From contig JBQTIY010000010.1 in assembly GCA_052387675.1 (NCBI GenBank), positions 186,001 through 250,000 of the forward strand: 64,000 nt of DNA, given 5' to 3'. The notes below the pieces were generated by a model, which had not been told where the DNA came from, made no database searches, and saw nothing but the letters and a program-made list of their open reading frames with translations. Shown one piece after another: positions 17,474 to 25,836 of the stretch (positions within the stretch are counted from its first letter, which is position 1; the number at the start of each line of letters is the position of its first letter). This stretch comes from JBQTIY01 sp052387675 (GTDB lineage Bacteria; Planctomycetota; B15-G4). The translations under genes and the position numbers were made by a program.

Positions 17474-19047
17474 GTGCTCCTGCGGCTTGGCTTGCTCTTT
17501 TGGCCTGCTCGCTCGCGGCCCTGAGCTGCGGAGGCGAGCCCGGCACGACGCCCGCAGCCGGCACGGCTCCGTCATCTGCTGGGGTCGCGGAGCCGGCCGC
17601 TCCCGCCGCGCGGCCCGACTACTCGCGCGCCAACCTCGTGATCCTGTCGCTCGACACACTGCGCGCCGATTTCACCACCATGGGCGGCGTCGAGGGCCTC
17701 ACGCCGGAGCTGGCGCGTTTCGCGGCGCAGGGCACCGTCTTTCGCCATGCACGCAGTCAGTCGCCGCACACCGCGCCCAGCCACATGTCGATCTTCACTT
17801 CCACGTATCCGTCGGTGCACGGCGTGCAAAACGTGGCCCACAAGAAGAACGAGCAGGGTGTGACCGTGCCGGAGATCTACCCGCTGCGCGAGGACATCCC
17901 CACCCTCGCGCAGGTGCTGAAGGCGGCCGGCTTCGCCACGCAGGCCATCACGGACGGCGGCAATCTCAATCCGCCGCACGGCTTTCCGCGCGGCTTCGAC
18001 AGCTATGAGAGCAATCTCGAAGGAGTCGAAGTCAAGGTGGGCAAGGGGCTGGCTGCGCTGCGCGCAATGAGCGCGCCCGGAGCGCCGCGCTCCTTTCTGT
18101 TCTGGCACACCTATCAGGTGCACGCGCCCTATGTGCCGCCGGCCAAGTACATCGAGACCTGGGCGCCCAAGTCCTACACCGGCGTCATGAAGGAGCGCAT
18201 CGCCCAGCTTGGCGAGCTGGACTTCAAGCAGCGCTTCGGTCTCATGAAGGACCTCTTCTGGAAGGACAAGGAGAGCTTCGGCTGGAACGAGGCCGCCTAT
18301 TTGCGCGGACTCTATTCAGGCGGCGTGCGCTACACCGACGACCAGCTCGCGCAGCTCATGCAGGCCCTCAACGAACCGGCCCTGGCCGACAACACGATCG
18401 TGGTTCTGCTGGCCGACCACGGCGAGGAGTTCTTTGAGCACGGCAAGTGGCAGCACGACCAGCTCTTCGAGGAGTGCCTGCGCGTGCCGCTCGTGGTGCG
18501 CCTGCCCGGTGGCCGCGGAGCGGGCCAGGTCATCGACACGCCAGTGTCACTGCTCGATGTGATGCCCACGGTCTTGGAGCTCTTGGCCGTCGATACCGCC
18601 AAGTTGGAGTTGCCAGGGCGCGTGCGCCAAGCTGGGCTCTCGCTGTTGCCGGCCTTGCTTGAGGGGCGACGCCTCCAAGACCGAGTCATTTTCTCCGAAC
18701 ACATCGCCACCACCGGCCTGAACTACGAGCAGAACCTCGTGGTGCACGCTAACGGACTCAAGTTCCACTACGACGAGATCCGCGGCGAGCGCCTGCCCGA
18801 CGGAAGCGTGCGGCATCTGCGCGCGCTCTTCGACTTGGCGCAAGATCCCGGCGAACTCACGGACTTGGCCGGCAAGCTCCCCGAACGCGTCGCCTTCTTT
18901 GAAGATCAGCGCACGAGCTTCCGCCGCATTGTGGAACTGGAAGGCCTGTCGGATGTCGAGCGCGCGCAGGCCGTCGTGAGCGACGAGGAGATGGAAGAGC
19001 TCCGGCAGCTTGGCTACGTCGGAGGCGACGAGCCCGGCTCGCGCTGA
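17470..19047 (+). CDS. sulfatase-fold lipoprotein with Thr at the catalytic position
   Basis: A 525-residue predicted lipoprotein (lipobox LSC in ALSCGGEPG). It has the sulfatase/alkaline-phosphatase fold: first metal site NLVILSLDTLRAD, active-site segment HTAPSHMSIFTSTYPSVHGV, and later metal ligands VVLLADHGEEFFEHGKW. The position equal to the formylglycine Cys/Ser of true sulfatases is Thr (T-A-P-S-H), as in phosphoglycerol and phosphoethanolamine transferases and related hydrolases. That makes sulfate-ester hydrolysis by the formylglycine mechanism unlikely. The C-terminal part (ELRQLGYVGG) matches the tail common in planctomycete sulfatase-like proteins. It is coupled to the upstream unknown gene by a GTGA overlap. 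Substrate unknown. Confidence 0.85.
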   Translation: MSAPAAWLALLACSLAALSCGGEPGTTPAAGTAPSSAGVAEPAAPAARPDYSRANLVILSLDTLRADFTTMGGVEGLTPELARFAAQGTVFRHARSQSPHTAPSHMSIFTSTYPSVHGVQNVAHKKNEQGVTVPEIYPLREDIPTLAQVLKAAGFATQAITDGGNLNPPHGFPRGFDSYESNLEGVEVKVGKGLAALRAMSAPGAPRSFLFWHTYQVHAPYVPPAKYIETWAPKSYTGVMKERIAQLGELDFKQRFGLMKDLFWKDKESFGWNEAAYLRGLYSGGVRYTDDQLAQLMQALNEPALADNTIVVLLADHGEEFFEHGKWQHDQLFEECLRVPLVVRLPGGRGAGQVIDTPVSLLDVMPTVLELLAVDTAKLELPGRVRQAGLSLLPALLEGRRLQDRVIFSEHIATTGLNYEQNLVVHANGLKFHYDEIRGERLPDGSVRHLRALFDLAQDPGELTDLAGKLPERVAFFEDQRTSFRRIVELEGLSDVERAQAVVSDEEMEELRQLGYVGGDEPGSR

Positions 19048-19048
19048 G

Positions 19049-19074
19049 AGCCGGCCTCGCGCTACAGGCCGGCT
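19049..19074. terminator. bidirectional hairpin between convergent genes
   Basis: A perfect 9-bp stem (AGCCGGCCT / AGGCCGGCT) with an 8-base loop sits immediately after the sulfatase-fold stop and before the stop of the opposing membrane-protein gene. There is no T-tract on either strand, so efficiency as an intrinsic terminator is uncertain; its position between two converging transcription units supports that role. Confidence 0.5.
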
Positions 19075-19092
19075 TCCCGCTGGGGCCCCAAC

Positions 19093-19974
19093 TCAGTGCT
19101 GCGGCGGCGTTGCCTGCAGGCGGTTCAGCAGGGCCTGAATGCGCAGCCGACGCATCGTGGCTAGCGTGCCGAAGAGCCCGCCGCCGATTCCCAGGCTCGA
19201 GCCCAGCAGCGCGCCGGCCCAGGCCACGTGCTGCGGAGTGAAGACACTCAGTGCGGCAATTCCAGTGAAAAGGGCCGTGCCGAGCAGGCCGAACCAGAAG
19301 AAGCCCCAGACTTTCAGGCTGCGCAGCGAGGCGTAGGCCTGCTCGAGTTCCGGCGAGCCGCCGGCATCGCGGGGTTCGGCTTCGGTCAGTGCCAAGCGCG
19401 CCGAGCAGGGCCCGGCTACGAGCCAGAAGCTCGCACTGAGCAAGTGCAGCGGCGTGGCGCCCTGGGTCACGCACCACACGTTAAACCCAATCAGCCCCGC
19501 GAAAAGGAGCCAGCCCAGCAGCCACGCTGTCGGCGGGATGGGGCTGAGCTGCTGGCGAGGCACGAGCGAGGCGGCGCGCACCGCGGACGCGCCGGCAGGA
19601 GCCGAGCCGACGCCGCCCGAGCCGGCGCCCACCGAGCCCTGCTCGGTGCGGCGAGCCGTCGCCGGCATCATCCGCTGCAGGGCCGGCATGGCGAAGGCGA
19701 ACCACAGCAGCAGCGAGCCGACCACGGCGGAGACGCTGGTGAACACCACACGCGGCGCTGCGTACACCGGCCAGTTCGCTTCGAGCCAGGACAGCGCGGC
19801 GATGTGCAGCCCGAGGAGCGCGAGCGTCATGAGCAGCAGCCGACGGCGGGCGCGCACAGCCGTTGCGGAGAGGGCGCCGTCCTCGGCATGGCCGTGGCGC
19901 GGACTCAGCACGAGCACGTGCAACCAGGGCATGAGGAACATGGCGGCTGGGAACAAGCGCTGAAACCAGATCAT
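19093..19974 (-). CDS. multi-pass membrane protein coupled to a GntR regulator
   Basis: A 293-residue integral membrane protein with about six hydrophobic segments (for example FPAAMFLMPWLHVLVLSP, LLLMTLALLGLHIAALSWL, VGSLLLWFAFAMPAL, AWLLGWLLFAGLIGF and, near the C-terminus, FFWFGLLGTALFTGIAALSVF). A central Gly/Ala/Ser-rich cytosolic loop separates the first three from the rest. No transporter signature is recognisable. Its ATG overlaps the stop of the GntR gene by 4 bases, the usual layout for YtrA-type regulators and the membrane protein they control (DUF1648-like proteins or ABC genes). The function is likely envelope-related but is not shown by the sequence. Confidence 0.65.
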   Translation of the reverse strand: MIWFQRLFPAAMFLMPWLHVLVLSPRHGHAEDGALSATAVRARRRLLLMTLALLGLHIAALSWLEANWPVYAAPRVVFTSVSAVVGSLLLWFAFAMPALQRMMPATARRTEQGSVGAGSGGVGSAPAGASAVRAASLVPRQQLSPIPPTAWLLGWLLFAGLIGFNVWCVTQGATPLHLLSASFWLVAGPCSARLALTEAEPRDAGGSPELEQAYASLRSLKVWGFFWFGLLGTALFTGIAALSVFTPQHVAWAGALLGSSLGIGGGLFGTLATMRRLRIQALLNRLQATPPQH

Positions 19975-20354
19975 GGCTGGGACTCCGGCCAGAGTTGGGA
20001 GAGTTCATCGAGGACGAGTCGTTGTGCGGCCGCGCGATCGAGGCCGGCGAGGCGCGCATCCGCGAGCACTTCGCGCAGGCGCTGCGCCAGTTCGGCGGGG
20101 GGGCGGGCTTGGCGCTCCTGCGCGGCGGTCACGACCGTGCCGCGTCCGCGCACCGTCGTGACGAGGCCGCAGGACTCGAGGGTGCGATAGGCCCGCGCCA
20201 CGGTGTTCAAGTTGATGCCCAGGTCGGCGGCGAGCTGGCGCACGGTGGGCAGGGCGTCGCCGGGCCGGAGTTCCTGGCTGGCGATGGCCGTGCGCAGCCC
20301 CACGACGAGCTGTTCCACCAGCGAGAGGGGCGAGTCGAGTCGGATGACCAACAT
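19971..20354 (-). CDS. YtrA-subfamily GntR transcriptional regulator
   Basis: A 127-residue DNA-binding repressor. The winged helix-turn-helix is clear: SLVEQLVVGLRTAIASQELR, PGDALPTVRQLAADLGINLN and TVARAYRTLESCGLVTTVRG. The short C-terminal region lacks a ligand-binding domain, as in the YtrA group. The ATG at 20354 is preferred over one at 20375 because YtrA proteins begin at ML.IRLD...SP and because the upstream ATG lies inside the palindromic operator and the predicted -10 region. With that promoter the transcript would be nearly leaderless. It is coupled to the downstream membrane-protein gene by an ATGA overlap. Autorepression through the palindrome is the simplest model. Confidence 0.88.
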   Translation of the reverse strand: MLVIRLDSPLSLVEQLVVGLRTAIASQELRPGDALPTVRQLAADLGINLNTVARAYRTLESCGLVTTVRGRGTVVTAAQERQARPPAELAQRLREVLADARLAGLDRAAAQRLVLDELSQLWPESQP

Positions 20355-20361
20355 GGCGAGC

Positions 20362-20389
20362 AATGTATCAGACATTGATACACTGTCAA
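20362..20389 (-). promoter_or_regulatory. predicted sigma-70 promoter of the gntR operon
   Basis: On the minus strand TTGACA (20389-20384) is followed after 16 bases by TACATT (20367-20362), a 4 of 6 match to the -10 consensus. The expected transcription start falls within about 1-2 bases of the ATG at 20354, giving a leaderless or nearly leaderless mRNA. The palindromic operator lies between and over these elements. Confidence 0.5.
20364..20382. promoter_or_regulatory. palindromic operator for the GntR regulator
   Basis: A perfect inverted repeat, TGTATCA-N5-TGATACA, overlapping the predicted spacer and -10 element. Its AT-rich, GT...AC character fits known GntR-family operators (GT-Nx-AC core). 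Binding there would block the polymerase and so autoregulate the gntR/membrane-protein operon. It is also about 90 bases upstream of the divergent FKBP gene. Confidence 0.65.
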
Positions 20390-20467
20390 GAGGGGGGCCG
20401 GAGGGCTCGAATTCGTAGACTGCGCCGGATGTTCGCCTGGCTCTACCCCCTTCTCGGAAAGACCCGC

Positions 20468-20848
20468 ATGGCTGCCTCGACCGTCCCCGCCTTCTCTATG
20501 CCGGCCTCGGCTGAACTCACCACCACCGCCTCCGGCCTGCAATACCAGACGGTCGTGGCGGGAAAGGGCAAGTCGCCGCGCGCCACCGACTCAGTCACCG
20601 TGCACTACGCCGGCTGGCTCACGAACGGCACGCCCTTCGACAGCAGCTACAAGCGCGGACAGACCGCGAGCTTCCCGCTCAACCGCGTCATCGCCGGCTG
20701 GACCGAAGGCCTGCAGCTCATGAAGGAGGGCGGCACGGCCAAGTTAGTGATCCCGGCCGGGCTCGGTTACGGCGCTCGCGGCGCACCGCCGACCATCGGC
20801 CCCAACGCCACGCTCGTCTTCCAAGTCGAGCTCATCAAGGTCGGCTGA
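20468..20848 (+). CDS. FKBP-type peptidyl-prolyl cis-trans isomerase
   Basis: A 126-residue single-domain FKBP that accelerates proline isomerisation in folding proteins. Core motifs are SVTVHYAGWLTNGTPFDSSY, VIAGWTEGLQLMKEGG and TAKLVIPAGLGYGARG, then TLVFQVELIKV. The active-site aromatic and Asp residues (Y, FD, VI-W, Y) are present. The ATG at 20468 is chosen for the GGAAAG ribosome-binding site 6 bases upstream. An earlier in-frame ATG at 20429 would add MFAWLYPLLGKTR, which could only be a poor membrane anchor. No clear signal peptide, so probably cytosolic. Divergent from gntR; no functional link is evident. Confidence 0.9.
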   Translation: MAASTVPAFSMPASAELTTTASGLQYQTVVAGKGKSPRATDSVTVHYAGWLTNGTPFDSSYKRGQTASFPLNRVIAGWTEGLQLMKEGGTAKLVIPAGLGYGARGAPPTIGPNATLVFQVELIKVG

Positions 20849-20861
20849 GGCCCGGGCGCTC

Positions 20862-21476
20862 TTGAGCCTGACGACTCGCCTGGTCCACGCCGCACACGCG
20901 GGAGATCGGCGGGCGCTGCAGGATCTCTTTGCTCAGCATCAGGGCCGCCTGCATGCCTTCATCCGGGCGCGTCTCAGCCTGACACTGGCGCGGCGCGTGC
21001 CGCCGGAGGACTTGCTCCAGGAGACGCTGCTCGAAGCCACGCGCAAGGTCGCGGAGTTCGAGGCGCAGGGGCCGGGCTCGTTCTATCGCTGGCTGGTCGG
21101 CATCGCGCGCTTCAAGATCAGCGAGGCACACCGCGCGCAGCAGGCGCGCAAGCGTTCGCTCGTGGACGAGGTTGAAGATGAGGCCGACCTGGCCGGCAGC
21201 CTTACGAGTCCCAGCGGGCGCGCGATGCGCAACGAGGGCGCCGACCGCGTACTCGGCGCGCTGAGAGAGTTGGGTGAACGGCAGGCCGAGGCTGTGCGGC
21301 TGCGCTATCTCGAAGGGCTGAGCGTCGCTGAGACGGCCGAGCGCCTGGCCTGCAGCGAGGCGGCCGTGAAGGCCCTGGTGGGCCGCGGCCTCGATGAGTT
21401 GGCCCGCCGCCTGGGGCCCCTGCCGGGACAACTGCCGGGACAGCCGCCCGGACTGGGACCGGGTTCCGGATTGTGA
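20862..21476 (+). CDS. ECF-type RNA polymerase sigma factor
   Basis: A 204-residue sigma factor. Region 2 covers about residues 15-85: LQDLFAQHQGRLHAFIRARL, then DLLQETLLEATRKVAEFE, with the WLVGIARFKI helix. Region 4 covers about 130-185: GELGERQAEAVRLRYLEG-like, then SVAETAERLACSEAAVKALV, a clear HTH. The tail is Pro/Gly-rich. No anti-sigma gene is adjacent. Instead a large membrane Ser/Thr kinase gene begins 58 bases downstream, an arrangement found repeatedly in planctomycetes, where the kinase is thought to control the sigma factor. The TTG start at 20862 is uncertain because no strong ribosome-binding site is visible. Confidence 0.85.
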   Translation: MSLTTRLVHAAHAGDRRALQDLFAQHQGRLHAFIRARLSLTLARRVPPEDLLQETLLEATRKVAEFEAQGPGSFYRWLVGIARFKISEAHRAQQARKRSLVDEVEDEADLAGSLTSPSGRAMRNEGADRVLGALRELGERQAEAVRLRYLEGLSVAETAERLACSEAAVKALVGRGLDELARRLGPLPGQLPGQPPGLGPGSGL

Positions 21477-21534
21477 GCAAAAGAAAGTTCGCGACCTTTG
21501 CGCCTCGAAGCGCCATCTGCGGTCGGAGGCCACG

Positions 21535-24500
21535 ATGACCGCACCCGACCACAGTTCAGACCAGCCCGATTCCAGCTCATCCGACGCGTCGCAGCCAGGC
21601 GCCGGCGCGGGAGGAGAGCGCCCCCTGCAAGACTTGCAGGACGAGATCCTCGATCGGCTGCACGCCGGCGAGCCAGTGGACCGCGAGGCCCTGCTGGCTC
21701 AGCACCCGCTGCACGCCGAGGCGCTGCGCCGCTTCTTCGGTCTGCTCGATGTGATCGAGGCGACGCCCGGGCAAACCCCGGCGGCCTCGCCTTCGCGCTT
21801 GGGCGAGTTCGAGATCGTGCGCGAGATTGGGCGCGGCGGCATGGGCGTGGTCTACGAGGCGCGCCAAGTGAGCCTCAACCGCCCCGTGGCGCTCAAGGTG
21901 CTGCCGCCGGCGCTGCGCCAGGATGCACAGCTTCTGGCGCGCTTTCGGCGCGAGGCCGAGGCCGCGGGCCGCCTGCGCCATCCGAACATCGTGCCGGTCT
22001 ACAGCGTGGGCGAGTCGGCCGGCGCTCCCTTCTTTGCCATGGAACTCGTCGAGGGGCGTTCGCTGGCGGACGTGATTCGCGCGCGCCGCGCCGGCGAGGC
22101 CGCCGGGTTGCCGGAGACCGGCGATCCCTGGCGGCGCTGGGTGTTGCGCACCGTGGCCTTGGTGGCGGACGCGCTGGCCTACGCGCACGGCCGCGGGATC
22201 CTGCATCGCGACGTGAAGCCGGGCAACATCTTGCTGGAGCACGACGGCACGCCGCGGCTCACGGACTTTGGCTTGGCGCTCGATCTGCGCGCCAGCGAAC
22301 TCACGCAGGTCGGAGAAGTCTTCGGTTCGCCGCTCTACATGAGTCCCGAGCAGGCCTTCCGCGCCGATTTGCCGGTGGATGCGCGCACCGATGTCTACTC
22401 ACTGGGCGTGACGCTCTACGAGCTGCTCACGCTGCGCCTGCCGTACGAGGGCAACACGCACGCCGCGGTGATGTCGGCGCTGGAGACGGGGCGCATCGTG
22501 GCGCCGCGCCAGGCCGACCCGACGCTGCCGGAGGCGCTAGAGCGCGTGCTCTTCGCGGCCCTCGCGCGGCATCCGCGCGATCGCTACGCCACCGCGGCAG
22601 ACTTCGCCGCCGATCTGCGCCTCGTGCTCGACCAACCGCACGCCATTGCGGCGCCGCGCCGAGACTTCTCGCCGGTGCCGGGGTCGGCTGCTTGGTCGTC
22701 AGGTGCTGTCCGGCCGGCGGCTGCCGGCGCCGAGCGTCCGCTGGGCGCCGCCGCGCGTCTGCGCGCGGCACTGGCGCCCGAACCCCTCGAAGGGCCGAGC
22801 TTCCGCGAGCGCCATCCCTTCCTCGGGAATCGCTTCCTCGCGGCGGGCGTGCTCATTCTCTTTGGCTTCTGGCTGGCCAACACCTCGCCTGGCGATGCGC
22901 TCAACAGCATCGTGGGAATCATCACGATCGTGGGCGGCGTGCTGGTGCTCTTCTATCCCAACGTCCTCGACTTCGAGGCGCACCTCTTCAAGAGCTGGCA
23001 CAAGAAACTCAGCCGGCTGCGGCCCGGAGTCGATGCGGCTGCGGAGTCGCACCCGCTTCTGCCGCCGACACTGAGCTTCCGTGAGCGGCACCCCTTCCTG
23101 TGCAATCGCTTCTTCTCGGGAGCGCTTTTTTTCCTGCCGGGTTTGGCGCTGGCCAACCACTCTTCGCACTCGGCAGTGCTGCGCCTGATCGGCGGGCTCT
23201 TCATGGTGTCTGGGCTGCTGCTCTTGCTCTACCCGCACCTGCTCGATCTGCTCGAGCTCTTCTTCCGGCGCTGGGATGGGCAAGTGCGCTCGCTGGGCCG
23301 CAGTCCGAACGGTTCTGCCACCGCGGCCACGGCGGCGGCCGGCGCAGCCAGCGGTGTGTCGGCGAGTGCTGTTGCGGCCGCGCCTGCCTCCACTTTGCCG
23401 CCCGCCGCGCTGACGCCGCCGGCGGCTCCAAAGCAACGCAGCGGCTGGTCGACCTGGGGCTGCGGCTGCCTCGTGCTGGTTTTGCTGCTCATCGTGGGGC
23501 CATGCACCGCTCTGCTGCTGTTCCACGACCGCGAGCGAACTGTGTTCATGCCCGAGGTGAGCCAGGGCCCGAGCGAGGCGCCCTGGGTGACGGATCTCGT
23601 CGAGCTGGGCACGGGCCATGGCGAGCTGGATGTGAACGAACGACGCGAACTCTTGTCCGAATGGCTGCGCCCGCGGCTCTCGCTGCCCACGTTTATCTCG
23701 CGCGCCGATCCGGGCCGCTGCCGTCTCTCCTATCGCTTTGCGGGTGTCGAGGAGTTGCCGGTCGACCTCTGGATCAGCATGCGCAGCCAACTGCTCGTTT
23801 CGCACGGCTCGGGCTTCGAGGACACAGGTCTGCTCTGGGGCCCGCCGCTCACGCTGCGCGCCGGCGACATCGAGGCCGGCGAGAAGTCGCAGTGGGTGAG
23901 TTTGGCCTTCCTGAGTAAGGTTCCGCACGGCACGATCCATGTGCAGCCGGTCATGCACTTTGAAGTGGGCTACGGCGAGGCGCCTTGGAGCGATCGCGAG
24001 GGCCAGCGCGGAGCCACGGAATGGACCTGGGAAGGGGACACCCAGACGGTGCACCTCGTCGAGGAGCTGCCGGGCGACTATCCGGAGGCCGTCACCGACC
24101 CGGATCTAGATGAGCGCATGCGCAGCGGCCTCACGCCGATTCGCTTGGAATGGCTCGGCTTTGAGGGGCCAGCCGACGCGCGACAGGCGCGCGTGGCGCT
24201 CGTCTTTGACGAATCGCGGGGCGGACCGTTGCCGTCGGCCGCGCAGCTCCTGCTCTTTCCCTCCGGTACGACGGAGGAGCCCGCACTCACGGGTGTGCTC
24301 GTCACGGCGGCACGCTCTCCGGAGGAGCTAGCGCACGACTCGGCGCACGACTCGCCGCGCGTCGAACTGCGCCTCGCGGTCTCGGGTGACACGTCTCACG
24401 TGGTGCAGCAGTTCCTGGCTGATCTCGCGGCGGGCACAGTGCGCTCTGCACGCCTCGAGCTGCGGCCCTCGCGCGCCGCGGCGCTCTCGGAGCCCGGAAT

Positions 24501-24561
24501 CAGCCGCTACTGGGGCGGCGTCCTGGCCGTCGAAGTGCCGGTGACGTCGGCCGCGCCCTGA
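21535..24561 (+). CDS. transmembrane Ser/Thr protein kinase with duplicated membrane module
   Basis: A 1008-residue receptor-like kinase. Residues 1-88 are a Ser/Gly/Asp-rich start plus a helical region. The PknB-type kinase domain spans about 91-360: P-loop GRGGMG at 99-104, Lys121 in VALKVL, HRDVKPGN with Asp226, and DFG at 244. Two copies of a membrane module follow at about 423-480 and 515-575, each beginning FRERHPFL.NRF and containing two hydrophobic helices. A last membrane helix (LVLVLLLIVGPCTALLLF, about 645-665) leads into a roughly 340-residue extracytoplasmic domain of unknown fold. GGAGG precedes the ATG. It follows the ECF sigma gene by 58 bases and probably transduces an envelope signal to it. 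Confidence 0.9.
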   Translation: MTAPDHSSDQPDSSSSDASQPGAGAGGERPLQDLQDEILDRLHAGEPVDREALLAQHPLHAEALRRFFGLLDVIEATPGQTPAASPSRLGEFEIVREIGRGGMGVVYEARQVSLNRPVALKVLPPALRQDAQLLARFRREAEAAGRLRHPNIVPVYSVGESAGAPFFAMELVEGRSLADVIRARRAGEAAGLPETGDPWRRWVLRTVALVADALAYAHGRGILHRDVKPGNILLEHDGTPRLTDFGLALDLRASELTQVGEVFGSPLYMSPEQAFRADLPVDARTDVYSLGVTLYELLTLRLPYEGNTHAAVMSALETGRIVAPRQADPTLPEALERVLFAALARHPRDRYATAADFAADLRLVLDQPHAIAAPRRDFSPVPGSAAWSSGAVRPAAAGAERPLGAAARLRAALAPEPLEGPSFRERHPFLGNRFLAAGVLILFGFWLANTSPGDALNSIVGIITIVGGVLVLFYPNVLDFEAHLFKSWHKKLSRLRPGVDAAAESHPLLPPTLSFRERHPFLCNRFFSGALFFLPGLALANHSSHSAVLRLIGGLFMVSGLLLLLYPHLLDLLELFFRRWDGQVRSLGRSPNGSATAATAAAGAASGVSASAVAAAPASTLPPAALTPPAAPKQRSGWSTWGCGCLVLVLLLIVGPCTALLLFHDRERTVFMPEVSQGPSEAPWVTDLVELGTGHGELDVNERRELLSEWLRPRLSLPTFISRADPGRCRLSYRFAGVEELPVDLWISMRSQLLVSHGSGFEDTGLLWGPPLTLRAGDIEAGEKSQWVSLAFLSKVPHGTIHVQPVMHFEVGYGEAPWSDREGQRGATEWTWEGDTQTVHLVEELPGDYPEAVTDPDLDERMRSGLTPIRLEWLGFEGPADARQARVALVFDESRGGPLPSAAQLLLFPSGTTEEPALTGVLVTAARSPEELAHDSAHDSPRVELRLAVSGDTSHVVQQFLADLAAGTVRSARLELRPSRAAALSEPGISRYWGGVLAVEVPVTSAAP

Positions 24562-24589
24562 AGCCGCCCCGCCCCGAGGCCGCCGCGCA

Positions 24590-25708
24590 TCACGGCAAGA
24601 GACCAAGCTCGGCCAACTCGAGCGCGACAGCTTCGGCCAGCGCGGCATTGCCGGCCGGCGTGAAGTGCGCGTGATCGCGAAAGTAGCTGGCCCACAGCGC
24701 ATCGGCGGCTGCGGGGTCAGCGGGCAGGCGCGACTCCATGCGCGCGCCTGCTTGCAGCAGCGGCAGGCCCGCGGCCGTGACACTCGCGGTGACGAGATCC
24801 AAGCCTGAACGCCAGTGCTCCTCAGCGCGGGCACTTACCTCTGGCAGCGTGCCGGCCGAGCCAAGATTGCGGCGCAGTGCGGCCTCATAGACCGCCAGCG
24901 CGGCGGCGTCGCGCGGCGGCGGCCGCTGCACGAGGCAGGGATAGGCCAGGCCCACGATGGGCAGGCTGTGCTGCGCGCTGAGCTCGGCCAACTCCTGCCA
25001 CAGCCGCGGCACGCCGGCCTCCACCGCGGCGGCAATCTCTTTGGCTGCGGCCTCTGCTTCGCGGCTGGGCGCTGAATCGGGTTCCGACCGGGGCGCTTGG
25101 CTCGTCTCCGACTCATGCCACTCTCGGCGGATGCGGTGGAGGCGGCGCACCAGCGCCGAGCGCAGCGGACCGGAGCGATCTTGGAAGGCGTCGATGGCCG
25201 GCTGGAACTGCGCCACGGCCGGACTGTGCGCCAAGAGCGGCATGTTCCAGCCTTCGAAAACCAGCACGAGATCCGGCTGGAGGCGCTCGATCTGGCCGTG
25301 GCGCAGAGCGAGCACAATCTGCTCCAGACCCCAGCCAGAAACGCCTCCGTTCAGGACCCGCGTTGCGCCCGCAGCCTGTTGGGCGGCGGAGAGCGCGTCC
25401 GCGTTGAGCTGCTGCTCCAGGTACACCGGCCAGGTCTCGTCGTCGTCGACCTTGTGACCCCAGGTGGTCGAGCCGCCCATGGCGAGCACACGTCGCTCGC
25501 CCGCGGCCTTAGCGCCGATCTCTGCGCCGCGCAGACCCTGCCGATTCACGTTCTCGTCGTCGCTGCGATAGCCGGGCACGAGTTCGTAGCCCAAGAGTGG
25601 CGAGCTGCGGTACTTCGGGATGGATTCCTTGAGGCTGCAATAGCCTTCGACGGCGAGCAGCACGCCCGCGCCGAGCGCTAGATTGCCGAGGAGTCGCAGC
25701 TTGCGCAT
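24590..25708 (-). CDS. membrane-anchored SGNH/GDSL-type hydrolase
   Basis: A 372-residue protein with an N-terminal hydrophobic anchor (LLGNLALGAGVLLAVEGYC). Catalytic blocks of the SGNH fold are present: block I nucleophile in LAMGGSTTWG, the Gly block NGGVSGWGLEQIV, block III VLVFEGWNM, and the C-terminal D-x-x-H in DHAHFTPAGN. Such enzymes are esterases or deacetylases of polysaccharides or act like DltD in envelope modification. The middle, about residues 200-290, is an Arg/Glu/Ala-rich insertion not typical of the core fold. It converges with the kinase gene (28-base gap). The substrate is not evident. Confidence 0.8.
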   Translation of the reverse strand: MRKLRLLGNLALGAGVLLAVEGYCSLKESIPKYRSSPLLGYELVPGYRSDDENVNRQGLRGAEIGAKAAGERRVLAMGGSTTWGHKVDDDETWPVYLEQQLNADALSAAQQAAGATRVLNGGVSGWGLEQIVLALRHGQIERLQPDLVLVFEGWNMPLLAHSPAVAQFQPAIDAFQDRSGPLRSALVRRLHRIRREWHESETSQAPRSEPDSAPSREAEAAAKEIAAAVEAGVPRLWQELAELSAQHSLPIVGLAYPCLVQRPPPRDAAALAVYEAALRRNLGSAGTLPEVSARAEEHWRSGLDLVTASVTAAGLPLLQAGARMESRLPADPAAADALWASYFRDHAHFTPAGNAALAEAVALELAELGLLP

Positions 25709-25836
25709 GGCAGTGCGCAGGCTACGCGGGCTGCGGGGGCCTTCGCAACGCTGCGTCGCGACGGGCGCTCGCGAATCAGGGTGGTGCCGCGCGGCAGGGC
25801 CTTGAAGCCGGAGGCTGGCCGCGTTGGGATGAAGGC

